From NCBI RefSeq assembly GCF_000372725.1, contig NW_005202113.1:291520-355519 (forward strand): a stretch of DNA of 64,000 bases. The letters are read 5' to 3'. Under the pieces are notes generated by a model. That model saw nothing but the letters and a program-made list of their open reading frames with translations. It was not told the origin of the DNA and ran no database searches. Source of the DNA: Emiliania huxleyi CCMP1516 (lineage: Eukaryota; Haptophyta; Isochrysidales; Noelaerhabdaceae). Below are positions 21,500 to 31,585 of the stretch, one piece after another. Within the stretch, counting starts at the first letter, position 1. Each line of letters starts with the position of its first letter. The translations under genes and the position numbers were made by a program.

Positions 21500-21878
21500 T
21501 CGAACTTTACCGGTATGAGACCGGTATTTGGTGATATTTTGATTAATTTTGAAGTGGTATGGTATAGTGGTATGCGAAAGAGGAAAGTGGTATGCGGAGT
21601 GTTGATTAGTGTAGCGGCTGTGGGTGTGGTCCCAGGTGCCAGGAGGCGCGAAGCCATGCAAAAGTGCGGGTATTACCCGGGTATACCCAGGTTTTTGCAG
21701 GTATACCCGCAAAATACCCGGTATTTTGCCGATTTCGCCGATTTCGCCGCAAAAATGCACTCGGACTCGCTTTGTGGTTTCCGTTGTGGTTTCCGTGAGG
21801 CAGGTGGTATCCCACTTTTTGATTAGTGCAGGCCTAGGGTTTGATTAGCCAAAAACTCCCATACCGGTAAAGTTCGAG
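21500..21878. mobile_element. MITE-like element, 379 bp, 19-bp perfect terminal inverted repeats
   Basis: Ends are ctcgaactttaccggtatg (21500-21518) and its exact complement (21860-21878). The inside is AT-richer, with repeated gggtat/tacccg blocks (about 21665-21745) that resemble the interior of the element at 31586-31954. No clear target duplication is seen. No coding capacity. Confidence 0.75.
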
Positions 21879-22620
21879 ATACGTGGCTGGGTTCACAGCG
21901 ATTGTAGGAAAGTGTCGGGACCAAATCCCGGTCGCGGCCTTCCGACTCGCGTCTCCGCCTCACTGGCACTATTGTAGCCCTGGCCGGTGCGCGTGCGGAG
22001 TTGAAGTTCCGGAGTGAAAATTCGAACGCGTTCTCTCACGGTGACCAAAAGATGTCCACCTCAGAGGCACCTCCGGAGGCAGGCCGCCGCACGCCGGCGA
22101 CACAGCTCCAGCTGTCGAACTGACCCGCAGCTCCTCTCAGAGCGGGAACTGTGACGAACGTTGACTGAGGCGGTTGTCAGGAATCATCATACGGATCACA
22201 TGGTGGCTCTCTCGTGACGGGAGACCGCCCGACCACTCCTGGGTGGCACTGCCACCGGTGTCGCTCGACGTCCTGTCGACAGCGTGCCGACAGCGACACA
22301 GACCATGTGGTACGCGTCGAGTATCGACCTCTACTGCTTACCCAGCCTTCGAGTGTATCCTGGCTGTGGTCCCACACCCACTGGTGTCCATCTCAGAGAC
22401 CGCAGGAGGTCATGAGGGTCGATGGGAGTGCCAACCCCACAATGCCTAAAAACCCAGCCCAGTAAGTCTTACTGCGTGTGTCTGCTAGTGGGGGAAATGG
22501 TGATTTTTAAATGAACGCCTCGCGCAAAACCACCGCTACCATGCTCCAGAAGACCCTTGTGGGCTATCATAAACACCCAAGATCACGCACTAACTCGAAA
22601 GTGGGCCCGAGATATGCCCG
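21879..22620. other. Intergenic
   Basis: No gene or obvious repeat supported. Confidence 0.4.
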
Positions 22621-23568
22621 TCAACCCACGGATTTTTTCTGCCCGCGCGGGAGCCTAGGCCCGGCGGCGCACCAGCGGTCGTGGACGCGCTGCCGAGCTT
22701 CGCGGTAAAGGTACGCGCTTCCGAGCTCCGCGGAGATAGAGCCCATGCCCCACGCTCTGCGCCAAAGAAACTTGACCTCGCTGAACGGTCGGCACTCGTC
22801 CGGGCCGCGGCAGTAGGAATCGTCGACGCAATTGATGTCAAGCGCCCAGGGCCATCGTGGGGCGCCTGAGCTGCAGACGCACCGCCGCACCACGGGATCG
22901 GGCGTCGGCAGCTCCGGGAAGGCCGCCTTGAGCTGGTGGATCGCGCGCCTATAGCTGGCTCTAGCCGCCAGCCCCCTCGCCTCGGCCTCTTCTGCCTCCG
23001 TCAGGTCGTCGTACTCCTCGGAGAGATCGGGAACTACCCAGTCGCCTAATCTTCCTCGGCCGACAATCGTCCCATCTCTCACGCACTCCTCGAAATCGCG
23101 GGCCGCCACCACGGCTTCCGCCGCGAGCGTGGAGCCGAAGATGCCCTCGGGCCGCGTGTCGCCGACCATCAAGCAGTAGTCGTCCACCTCCCGCGCGACG
23201 ATCACCATCTCCTCCTTCGCCTCGCTCTCGAAGACTTCGGAGTCGTCATCGATAAGCTGATGCAGCCAACAGCGACCGCCCTGCTGGAGCAACCGCCGCG
23301 CCACCGCCGCCTCGTGCTCTGCCGTCATGAGCAGGAGGCGGTTCGCCGTCTGATCGGGCGCTGCCGGCTCGACCTCCATTTCCGACTCGTTGTGGGGCTC
23401 GGCGGGCGGCTCCGGCGCCTCGGTGGCGACCTCGGGCTCGACGGAGGCAGCGGCCACCTCGGAGGCCTTGCGTCGCTTGCGCCTCTCCGCTTTCGCGGTC
23501 AGCGGCATCGTGCAGCGGTCGTGCAGCGGTCGTGCCCCTTTCCTGAGGGCGGAGGTGGCGGCAGCCAT
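22621..23568 (-). CDS. Hypothetical protein, single exon
   Basis: I do not recognise this protein. From the ATG at 23568 the frame is 315 residues; it is also open further upstream (to 23697) but without an ATG. It begins MAAATSALRKGARPLHD, then has a Lys/Arg-rich segment that could be a nuclear signal (KAERRKRRK), an acidic Glu/Pro-rich stretch, and a globular part with a helix MTAEHEAAVARRLLQQGG. The C-terminal third has several Cys and Trp (CVCSSGAPRWPWALDINCVD; WCAAGPRLPRG), which might bind metal. No membrane segment is seen in the chosen frame. The gene lies alone between repeats and the kinase. Confidence 0.6.
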   Translation of the reverse strand: MAAATSALRKGARPLHDRCTMPLTAKAERRKRRKASEVAAASVEPEVATEAPEPPAEPHNESEMEVEPAAPDQTANRLLLMTAEHEAAVARRLLQQGGRCWLHQLIDDDSEVFESEAKEEMVIVAREVDDYCLMVGDTRPEGIFGSTLAAEAVVAARDFEECVRDGTIVGRGRLGDWVVPDLSEEYDDLTEAEEAEARGLAARASYRRAIHQLKAAFPELPTPDPVVRRCVCSSGAPRWPWALDINCVDDSYCRGPDECRPFSEVKFLWRRAWGMGSISAELGSAYLYREARQRVHDRWCAAGPRLPRGQKKSVG

Positions 23569-23978
23569 CAGGACTGCGCCGAGGCACCCTCGGCACCATC
23601 GGAGGAGGGTGCATCGCGTGCCAGCGGAGGCGGGAGGGTGATGGCTGTGAGCTGAGAGGGACACAAAGAGGCCAAAACCGAACAGAATGGCGGCCACCTG
23701 CCTGACTCAGCCTCGGCCGAGAAAATTTATTCCCAGACTGAGCCATTTCCCCCACTATGTCTGCAAATAGGATATACGAGATTTAAGTGTCGTTCTCTCG
23801 TTCGCGTCTTATTCTGTATTCTAAAAGTAAAAACGAGCCGTGGACGTTTGCCATAGCGCGAGTTTTTCTTCACAGCTGTATACACCGTCTCCACAGCTGG
23901 GCATCGGGCTCACACACGACCTCGCGACGATGACTGTGCCACGCACACGGATCACGGTAGCGGGCTACGTCTAGCGAG
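23569..23978. other. Intergenic
   Basis: Nothing recognised; AT-richer around 23760-23880. Confidence 0.4.
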
Positions 23979-25472
23979 CTACGTCACACTCACACGGCGG
24001 TGCTTCGCGGCCGCGCTGGCCCTCCCTTCGTCCGGCGAGGCCCGCTTCGCCGCCTCCGCGTGCTGCTCGCCTCGCACAAAGGAGCAGTCGGCCACCTCCG
24101 CGGCCGTCCAGCGCCGCTCCGGGTCGTAGCGCAGGAGGCTGGTCGCCAGCTCCGTGACGGAGGCTCCTCGCACGGGCGCGTGCGCGAGCCGCTCCGCGAG
24201 CGGGCAGGCGGAGACCGCTGGTGCGGGAGGCAGGCCGGCGAGCGCATCGCGGACCCACTCGGCGTCGTGCGCGGTCTGCGTCAGGCTTGGCCAGCCGGGC
24301 GGCGGCCTGCCGACCGCCTCGCCAATGGCGCGCAGCTGGGCGGCGAGGCTCGGCGCCCCGCCGCCCGGCTCGCGCGGAGCGGCAAAGGCGGGCGCGCGGG
24401 TGGCCATCTCGACGACCACGCAGCCGAGCGCCCACTGGTCGATCGGAGGGCCGTGCTGCGGCGCCGCGGCGGCGAGCAGTTCCGGCGCGCGGTAGGCCAG
24501 CTTGACCACCTCGCCGTCGCGCGAGAGCGGCGCGGGCGGGTTGAGGAAGGGGCGCGCCATCCCAAAGTCGGCGAGCCGCGCGGCGCGGAGGTCGGCCGAG
24601 AGGAGGATGTTGTTGGGAGAGACGTCGCGGTGCACAAACCACTCTCGGTGCATGCAGCCGAGCGCCTCTGCGACCGCCCCGGTGACGCGGGCGACGGCGA
24701 GGGCCGTCAGCTCGGCCGGGCGGTCGGCGAGCGCCGCCTCGAGGGTCGTGTCGACGTACGCGAGTCCGATCTCGACCTTGCCCCCCGCCATCCACGCGCC
24801 GAGCTGCTGCGCGAGGCAGGGCGAGCAGCGGGTGCGCAGCCGGCGGTGCGCGAGCAGCTCGCGGTAGGCGGCGAGCGGGACCCCCGAAGAGCGGCCGAGC
24901 TGCTTGCACACCTTGATGGCGATCTCAGAGCCGTCCTCGCGCCACGCGCGGTAGACAGTGCCGTAGGTGCCCTCCCCGACCCTCACACGCGACTCGCCGC
25001 CGAGAGGCGTGCACGCCGGCGGCGCCGGGGCGGCGGGAGGCTCGCACGCCGACGGCGGTGCGGCGGGCGGAGGGTCGCCGGCTGGCATGGGCGCCACCTC
25101 CCTGAGCTCCTCCCCCACCGCGCGGAGCTTGTCGCAGCAGCCCGTCGCCGGGTTCTCCTCGGTGGCGTGCTTGTTGGGCACCTGCCCCTCGGCTAGCTGG
25201 GCGAGAGCCGCGCGACGGGACGACGGGACCGAGTCTGGCGCCTCGCCCTCGGACGCCCCGCTCACAGCCGCCTCTGCCGTCTCCGCTGGCGGCAGCACGT
25301 GCGACGAGGCAGTGACGGAGGCTGAGCGATGCCGCGTCTCCGAAGCGGTCGTGGGGGCAGGGGAGGTCTTCTCGCGATGCCACCGCGCGAGTGCCACCGG
25401 ATTCGGCGCCGGGCCGGCCTCAAAGCGCACGACCGGACGCGCGCCGCGCTTGGAGGAGCGAGCCGGAGCCAT
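23979..25472 (-). CDS. Protein kinase, CDK-like, with altered catalytic loop
   Basis: A 497-residue single-exon frame starting MAPARSSKRGARP. The first 160 residues are low-complexity (Ala/Pro/Ser). The kinase domain then shows the Gly-loop GEGTYGTVYRA, the VAIK-type lysine (EIAIKVCKQLG), HRDVSPNNILL, DFGMARPF, YRAPELL and a DQWALGCVVVEM segment. The Gly-loop and activation segment recall CDKs. The catalytic loop keeps Asp and Asn but has Ser where Lys normally stands (HRDxKxxN), so catalysis may be altered; FunK1-type kinases show similar loops. The tail after LLRYDPERRWTAAEVADCSF is short and basic. A 26-bp direct repeat (25430-25455 and 25487-25512) overlaps the start region. Confidence 0.85.
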   Translation of the reverse strand: MAPARSSKRGARPVVRFEAGPAPNPVALARWHREKTSPAPTTASETRHRSASVTASSHVLPPAETAEAAVSGASEGEAPDSVPSSRRAALAQLAEGQVPNKHATEENPATGCCDKLRAVGEELREVAPMPAGDPPPAAPPSACEPPAAPAPPACTPLGGESRVRVGEGTYGTVYRAWREDGSEIAIKVCKQLGRSSGVPLAAYRELLAHRRLRTRCSPCLAQQLGAWMAGGKVEIGLAYVDTTLEAALADRPAELTALAVARVTGAVAEALGCMHREWFVHRDVSPNNILLSADLRAARLADFGMARPFLNPPAPLSRDGEVVKLAYRAPELLAAAAPQHGPPIDQWALGCVVVEMATRAPAFAAPREPGGGAPSLAAQLRAIGEAVGRPPPGWPSLTQTAHDAEWVRDALAGLPPAPAVSACPLAERLAHAPVRGASVTELATSLLRYDPERRWTAAEVADCSFVRGEQHAEAAKRASPDEGRASAAAKHRRVSVT

Positions 25473-25740
25473 GGACGAGTCCTACTCGACCGGACGCGCG
25501 CCGCGCTTGGAGGCGGAGTCCAACGACGGAGCGCGAAAGAGCGCGAAATCCGTTTTTTTCTTCTGCACATGATGCTGGTGCAAGGACGGAAAGTGTTTTC
25601 CCGGATTTCCTCTAGAAATTTCAAGAAATTCTAAAAAAGAAATTTTCGGGGATTCAGGATGGCATTCCGCTTCCGCTGGCCCGGCCGCCTTGTCAGTGTG
25701 CCTGTGGTAGTGAGAGAGTGCGAGGCAAGTGGGTGGTCTG

Positions 25741-27396
25741 ATGCTTGTAGGGCTTGAGAGTGGCAGTCGTGTAGGCATGCGCGATCCATTGCTCGGCTCG
25801 CCAGACGAGAGCAGCCCTCGCAGCTTCGTTGCGCTCTCGTTTGTCGTGGCAGCCTTGGCCGCTCTTAGCATCGCAAGCATTGTGATGGGCGAGACGGTGA
25901 CGGAGCGGCTAGCGCAGACCGCCAAAAACCAGATGGCCGGCGCCACGGAAATGACTTCACAGACGGCCAGTGCCAAGACGGCCGGCGCGGAGAGTCGAGA
26001 CGGCTTCTGGTACGGCGTGAGCCTCGGCGGCTGGCTCGTCATCGAGATCAACCCCGCGAGGCGAAGCAGCGTCTCCTCCCCCGACGTGCGGCCGCAGTGG
26101 ATGTTCGACGAGGTCGAGGCCGCGTCTGAGCTCGACTTCGTCACGACGCTGCGCTCTTCCCGCGGCGACGCGTACGCTGTTCGCACGATGCGCAACCACT
26201 GGAGCAACTACATTTCGGACGACATGCTCGACGCTGCAGCGGCGCTCGGCGTCGACGCCGTGCGGATTCCCGTCGGCTACTGGATTGTGGACGCGCCGGT
26301 CAACAGCAGGTCCGGCTCCGCCCTCGAGTACGGCTTCTCCCCCGAGGGATTCGTCACCGGCGGGCTCAACTACCTCGGCCGCATGCTCGCCCGGCTGCGG
26401 GCGCGCTCGATGGTGGCGCTGATCGACGTGCACGCGCTGCCGTGCAACAGCGGCTGCGTGAGCGACGGCATCGATTGCGCAAACCCGCTCGCCTTCTCGG
26501 CCGACGCGCTCGTCGGCGACATTCCCCGTTGCACGGGCGCGTGTGAGCTGACCGGTGGCGAGCGGGTGTGCGACGGCCAGGTGTACCACACGCGACGCGG
26601 CGGCGGCGGCGGCAGCCGGCGGTGGGTGGACGTCGGCCTGCGGAGCATCGCCTCCCTCGCCGAGTGGGTGGCGGCGCTTCCCGCGGCGGACGCGGCGGCG
26701 GTGGCGGGGCTGCAGCTCGCCAACGAGCCCGCGCTAAACTCGGACGGGCACGACGACGCCGTCAAGGCCTACTACCGCGCCGCGGTGACGGCGGCCCGCG
26801 CGCACCTTCCGTCGCTGCCGCTCTATCTCTCGTTCATTCCGCCCAACGACGAGGCCGTGCCGGCCTTCGTGGCGGGGCTGGTGGCGGCCGGCGCGGGGAG
26901 GCTCGTCATCGACCAACACTGGTACCTGAACTGGGTGAGCCCGCCCGGCTCCCCGCTCGGGTGGGAGGAGATGCACCGGCGGGCGTGCAGCGAGGCGGCG
27001 CAGACGTGGCGCCCCTACGTCGCCGCCGGGCTGCCTCTCATCCTCGGCGAGTGGAGCCTCGCGACGAACCACGACGAGCACGTGGACATCGCCGACGCGG
27101 CGGCCAGGGCGCAGCTGCGGCGCCTCTTCCTCGCGCAGCTCGCCGCCTTCTCCGCCGACGCGGGCGTGCTCGGCGCCTTCTTCTGGACTCTGCGCATGGG
27201 CTCGGGGTGGGACCCGCGCCCCACCGACGCGGCGCCCGACGGCAGCCAGCGCGAGGGCAGCAGCGCGTGGCGCAGCCGCGACGGCTACCCCTACCGCGTC
27301 TGGTCGCTCCTCGAGATGGCCGAGCAGGGCGTCGTGCCGCGACGCGAGGAGGCGATGGCGGCCGCCCGGACAGTGTGCCGTGGGGCGGGCGAGTGA
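25741..27396 (+). CDS. Glycoside hydrolase family 5-like exo-beta-1,3-glucanase, type II membrane protein
   Basis: Likely cleaves beta-1,3-linked glucans such as chrysolaminarin-type storage polymer or cell-covering glucan. The frame from the ATG at 25741 gives 551 residues. A membrane anchor (FVALSFVVAALAALSIASIV, about residues 29-48) precedes the catalytic barrel. Landmarks in order are GVSLGGWLVIE, VRIPVGYWIVD, DVHALPCNSGC, LQLANEPALN (the Glu is the predicted acid/base), DQHWYLNW and LILGEWSLATN (the Glu is the predicted nucleophile). A Gly-rich insertion follows VYHTRR. These are the marks of the fungal Exg1-like GH5 branch. Both catalytic Glu are present. A later in-frame ATG at 25777 would also keep the anchor. 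Confidence 0.85.
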   Translation: MLVGLESGSRVGMRDPLLGSPDESSPRSFVALSFVVAALAALSIASIVMGETVTERLAQTAKNQMAGATEMTSQTASAKTAGAESRDGFWYGVSLGGWLVIEINPARRSSVSSPDVRPQWMFDEVEAASELDFVTTLRSSRGDAYAVRTMRNHWSNYISDDMLDAAAALGVDAVRIPVGYWIVDAPVNSRSGSALEYGFSPEGFVTGGLNYLGRMLARLRARSMVALIDVHALPCNSGCVSDGIDCANPLAFSADALVGDIPRCTGACELTGGERVCDGQVYHTRRGGGGGSRRWVDVGLRSIASLAEWVAALPAADAAAVAGLQLANEPALNSDGHDDAVKAYYRAAVTAARAHLPSLPLYLSFIPPNDEAVPAFVAGLVAAGAGRLVIDQHWYLNWVSPPGSPLGWEEMHRRACSEAAQTWRPYVAAGLPLILGEWSLATNHDEHVDIADAAARAQLRRLFLAQLAAFSADAGVLGAFFWTLRMGSGWDPRPTDAAPDGSQREGSSAWRSRDGYPYRVWSLLEMAEQGVVPRREEAMAAARTVCRGAGE

Positions 27397-28084
27397 GGGT
27401 GGCAGACTGGCAGTACCGCGTGCGCCTGATGCGTGGCGGCCAAGAAATAGACCGGTGTCCTTACCTAACCAATTGGCATCCTACCAACCATCTTGCACAC
27501 TCGAGACCGTAGAAAGCTCTACGTCTAGGGGGAGAGTCCGATGCACAGGCTTCTGTGTTTCAGAGTTTGTGTGTGTGGCTTTTCTGTGCCGCGACGCGCG
27601 AGGACGACGCATGACGGCTTCTGGGTTCATCTGTGAGAGTCGTGATTTCTCTCGGTCGGGACTCGGCTTCTGAGAAAAGCCGGCCGCGCCTTGCTTGTCG
27701 TGAGCGAGAGACTCGAAAATTCTTATTCGAGGCACGAGGGAGTTTGTCGGACAGGCGAGTTCCAGGGAGGCCGTCAAAAAAATCGGCGCTCGTTCCTAAC
27801 ACGGCACGACGGCACCGGGCACGGGACTGACGGCGACGTGGCACTTGTGAGCTCACTCAGGGCGATCGACGGCGACGGCGGCGGCGAGCAATTGTGAGCT
27901 CCGCGCTGCTTGTGAGTGCACGGACACGCGGCGCCCCGCGCATTCACCAGGGCCGGATTATTGTTGGTAAGTCAGGGTGTCAAGCAATTAGGGCCACGCC
28001 AGGACCAGAAACCGGCGTGAATCACGCCTCGCTGGAGACGTTTTACCCCTCCTCAGACACGGCAGAACCAGACACCAACCAGCC
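27397..28084. other. Intergenic
   Basis: Between two plus-strand genes. No gene or strong repeat seen. Confidence 0.4.
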
Positions 28085-29035
28085 ATGGGCGACGTCGCGA
28101 ACCTCTCGACGGCATTGCTTGAACAGATCTACGGGTCCCATGAGGCAATGCACGCGTTCGGGCGGCTTGTGGTCTCGCGAGCAATGGGAAAGGCGGGGTC
28201 TGGCGTGACGACGATAACGTTGACTGATGCCTCATATGCGCGCGCGTTCCTCAACTTTGTGCACGTCACCACGAACGTCTCGGCGACAACCCCCGCAGTC
28301 CTTGCGCTCGACGCTGAGACCAAGTGCGCCATGGATCACCTCGGCGTCGCTGTGGTGCGCGTCTGGCGGCCTGCAGGGTGGGATCGCGACCGCTGGTTTC
28401 TGGTCCTGAAGACGCATCCAATCATGATGGCACTCGAGCGCGGCGTGCGCGTGATCTTCTCCGAGATGGACTGCTTCTGGCTCCGCGACCCGCTGGACTG
28501 GTTGCAAATTCGTGTTGTCAACGAGCCCAAATGCAATGGGTGCAGGGAACCGGCCGACATGCTCGTGGAGCAGCATAGCTTCGAGCGCTTGGGAGAACCG
28601 AACTACGGCTTCTTCATCGTCAACTCGACGATCGAGACCATTCGATGGTGTCGAGGCCTGTTATCATGGGCGTTGTCTGAGCACTTTGAAAGCAAAATGG
28701 ACCAAAAGGTGTGGTACTTTGCGCTTGCCGGCGTCAATAACAAGACGGAGGGCGCCGCGTACAGGGCGGGTGGCATCGCTGAGAGCGCACTGCAGCACCG
28801 ACTGCGGTTCAACCACATCCCGTATGAGGCCCTTCCCCATTTTGGGCGCTTCAATGGCGGTCCCAAGATTCGCACTGCCGACATTCATTTCGTTCGGAGC
28901 CACGCACCGTTCGCGATTCATATGTGGGGCGATGCAGGACAGCAACGCATCGGAAAGGCAGCGCAGATGGGATCGCTCTTCATCGACGACGTGAGTACTG
29001 CCGGCGGGTGCAACCATACCTCGAACTACACCTGA
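28085..29035 (+). CDS. Nucleotide-diphospho-sugar transferase (PF03407-like)
   Basis: A GT-A fold glycosyltransferase of the type that adds galactose, xylose or similar sugars in the secretory pathway. The frame has 316 residues from the ATG at 28085 (MGDVANLSTALL). Core features are a Rossmann-like start (TTITLTDASYARAFLNF), a helix WFLVLKTHPIMMALERG, and VRVIFSEMDCFWLRDP, where the usual DxD is replaced by an E-M-D form. Then come NYGFFIVNSTIETIRW and the C-terminal PFAIHMWG. No signal peptide or anchor is visible at this start, so an upstream exon may be missing. It precedes another glycosyltransferase in the same orientation; a joint role is possible but unproven. Confidence 0.75.
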   Translation: MGDVANLSTALLEQIYGSHEAMHAFGRLVVSRAMGKAGSGVTTITLTDASYARAFLNFVHVTTNVSATTPAVLALDAETKCAMDHLGVAVVRVWRPAGWDRDRWFLVLKTHPIMMALERGVRVIFSEMDCFWLRDPLDWLQIRVVNEPKCNGCREPADMLVEQHSFERLGEPNYGFFIVNSTIETIRWCRGLLSWALSEHFESKMDQKVWYFALAGVNNKTEGAAYRAGGIAESALQHRLRFNHIPYEALPHFGRFNGGPKIRTADIHFVRSHAPFAIHMWGDAGQQRIGKAAQMGSLFIDDVSTAGGCNHTSNYT

Positions 29036-29953
29036 CGCCATCACCCAGCACCCACCGCGCAGCAACGAGGAGGCGAGCTCGACCGCGCAACGCATCGCGC
29101 GTTGGACGGGAGGAGACGGCGAGGGTGGACCGGAGGGCGAAACGATCTGCTGGGAGGCCCCGGAGCGCCCTCCTAAGCGAGGAGCCACGCGCCGCGAAGA
29201 AGTCGCCATGCACAAGCCCAATCGCCATGCTTGCAGAGAGTTGCGGCGGATGCCCAACCACCGATGTGTCACGGCATGTCAATGCAGATCCTCAGCCAGC
29301 ACGCCATACTAGTGCATGCTTGGTGCATGGCGAGTCCTCTGTCGGCGTGCATCGGGTCGGTGCGTCAGTTTGTCTCCGCCGCATGTGCTCAGAGTGCGAG
29401 GATGCCGCCGAGGATGATCGCGGGCATGAGGATGTACTCGGGCAAGTAGTTGTACTGTATCGCGCGCCTTGGGAGGGGGGGGGGGGGTGGCGGGGGGCTT
29501 TTTTCCGGACGGGACACAAGGTCGAAACAACGTAAAGCCGGATTGTGGATTCGCTGTCCGCGCTGTAGACAGGAGCCAAGCCGTCGTCTCTCAGCTACGT
29601 CTGCTCTGGCGTTGGTTGCGGTCTCGCTGGCTCCTCAGGGCCTCAGCAAGTCTGTCCCCGCTAAGCCCCGTCCTGAGTGCTTCACCGAAGCTGCCGCCCG
29701 TGCCTCTGCCACCTGGCTGAACCGCTACCGCTGCTCGAGAGGTGTCAAGGCTGCGGATCAGGCGCCCGTGGTGACTCGACAGCGACAGCACAACACCACA
29801 TTACCTGCTACGGTAGCAAACTCTTGCTCTCTGCTGCGCGCCTGCCACACGGTCCAGCTCGTTCGGAAGGGGCCGCCACCGCAGGCGATCGCGCATCATC
29901 CGCCAAACAGCCAGCATGGAAGCCCGCCACTGCTCACCCGCATTGTTGTAACA
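29036..29953. other. Intergenic or upstream coding of the next gene
   Basis: The frame of the following gene stays open from 29450 with no ATG before 29954. A G-tract lies at about 29467-29485. A spliced upstream exon is likely but I could not fix its boundary. Confidence 0.4.
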
Positions 29954-31123
29954 ATGGAGTATCGGAATGCAGGCCGACTTGGCAACATGATGTTTTTGTA
30001 CGCAGCAGGTTTTGGTATGGCTTGCCACAGCGGCGTCAGGCTGATGCTGACAAGCTCAAATCGAAGCCGGTCTTTCTGTAATGCCTTTCCAGCAGCCCTA
30101 GCTTGTGACAGCGCGGCCATGCATAATGACCCCGACATGCGTCAGCCCTGGCACAATATTGAAAATGAGCTCCTCTCATGGCAGCCGCGTCCGTGGTGGC
30201 CGCTCCATCCTGGTCTCAACAGGGTTGGAGGCTATAGGCAGTCCCCGGCATACTGGGAGGGCTGTCATACGCAATCCCTTCGAGACCAGTTCCGCTTTGC
30301 CCCTGCGATACAGGATGCAGCCGCCCAGTTGCTGAGAGCACATGGATTGGTGGTGACATCGATTGATGGCCAAACACCCACCGCCCAGTGCGGCAGCGTT
30401 TACGCCCGATTTAACGACAGCACAGGAGACGGCTACTTTGATTGTCACCCAACGGAGGCCTTCTACTCGCAAGCTTTGCCGCGTCTCGCCGAGATGTTAC
30501 AAGCGCGAGGCAAACCCAAATGGGTATTCCTCACATCCTCTTATGCAAGCACTCCCGCCCAGCGCGAGGCTCTGTACGCCAAAGGCAGTCGTGAGGCGAA
30601 TGCCAGCGTTGTGGCCATCGACCATCGCAACCCCGCCGTCGTAATGTGTGCGCTGTCTATGTGTGGCGGTGCGGTGTTCAACTTTGGGTCATTCAGTTGG
30701 TGGGCCTCCTTTCTCACCGGAGGCCCTGTCGTCTTCGATGCGACACTAACGGACAGCACCAAGAGACGTTGGTGCTCATCATTTCATCATTGGCAGCCTT
30801 CCTGCGGTAGAGATGCCGAAGGTTTCGTGATGGCCCATCTGCCCAGTTCGTGGACGCCTATTGGCAGACCGAGCGGCCATGCGATACGCATGTGCGCGAA
30901 ACCGAGGTCTCAACTGGGCTACAGCTCGCTAGCCGAGCCTAGCCTGCCGGCGGCGGCCCCGGCCTTCTCGTCTGCCGTCTCCTCGATGGGGGCGTCCTCG
31001 CTCCTGAGCTCCTGCTCGCCGCTCACCGTGCCCGCCCTCGTCCTCGTCCTCTTCGCTATCGCAACCTACGCCTCCTGGCGACCCGTTTTGGCGCGGGATG
31101 TGTGGCCTCGTGAGCCGTGTTAG
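29954..31123 (+). CDS. Alpha-1,2-fucosyltransferase-like protein (GT11)
   Basis: GT11 enzymes transfer fucose from GDP-fucose to galactose or related sugars. From the ATG at 29954 the protein has 389 residues: NAGRLGNMMFLYAAGFGMA is the donor-binding start block, FLTSSYASTPAQREAL fits a mid-domain strand, and MCGGAVFNFGSFSWWASFL is the family's C-terminal FSWW block. The usual HxRRxD motif is weak (GSVYARFNDSTGDGYF), so donor specificity may differ. A C-terminal membrane segment (VPALVLVLFAIATYASW) makes it a tail-anchored variant, unlike the usual N-terminal anchor. The strand preceding the start (LLTRIVVT) belongs to the fold, so the true start is probably upstream (open frame to 29450, start or intron not resolved). 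Confidence 0.72.
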   Translation: MEYRNAGRLGNMMFLYAAGFGMACHSGVRLMLTSSNRSRSFCNAFPAALACDSAAMHNDPDMRQPWHNIENELLSWQPRPWWPLHPGLNRVGGYRQSPAYWEGCHTQSLRDQFRFAPAIQDAAAQLLRAHGLVVTSIDGQTPTAQCGSVYARFNDSTGDGYFDCHPTEAFYSQALPRLAEMLQARGKPKWVFLTSSYASTPAQREALYAKGSREANASVVAIDHRNPAVVMCALSMCGGAVFNFGSFSWWASFLTGGPVVFDATLTDSTKRRWCSSFHHWQPSCGRDAEGFVMAHLPSSWTPIGRPSGHAIRMCAKPRSQLGYSSLAEPSLPAAAPAFSSAVSSMGASSLLSSCSPLTVPALVLVLFAIATYASWRPVLARDVWPREPC

Positions 31124-31583
31124 GGGCTAAGAAAAATCTCAAGACACCTTGACGAGACGAACGCCCCCCCGCCTCTGGCGTCTCTGTGCGTCCCGCAGGG
31201 GGGCTCTGCCGTCTGCCCGGGCGCCCGCTGCAGTAGGGGGTGCGCATGGGGGTGCGCGGCGCCCCAAAATATGAGACCGACCCAGGTCGCAGTTCTCTTG
31301 CGCTTCGGCGGTTAGTGGTCACGAACCCGAACACCCTTCGGAGTCGCTCTCCTCATCGCAAACCCTGGTCCGCAGTCCGCCTTCGGGTCCGTACGTAAGA
31401 GCTACATACACTGAGAGAGAGGGCGTTAGGGGCCCTAGACTAGAGAACACCCGCCCCTTCTCCCTTTTCCCCCGCTATTAGTACACTGAAAATCCACCAG
31501 TGTGGGATTTTGCGCAATGCTTGACTCTGAAAAGCTCGCCGATCCCTGCGGTGAGCGCTGTGGTCGCCGCAGACTGGCTCCGA
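31124..31583. other. Intergenic with 71-bp repeat copy
   Basis: Contains the inverted copy (31297-31367) of the repeat at 6904-6974. No gene. Confidence 0.45.
31297..31367 (-). repeat. 71-bp dispersed repeat, copy 2
   Basis: On the minus strand it starts cagggtttgcgatgaggag and ends ccactaaccgccgaagcgca, at the same spacing as 6904-6974. Confidence 0.75.
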
Positions 31584-31585
31584 CT

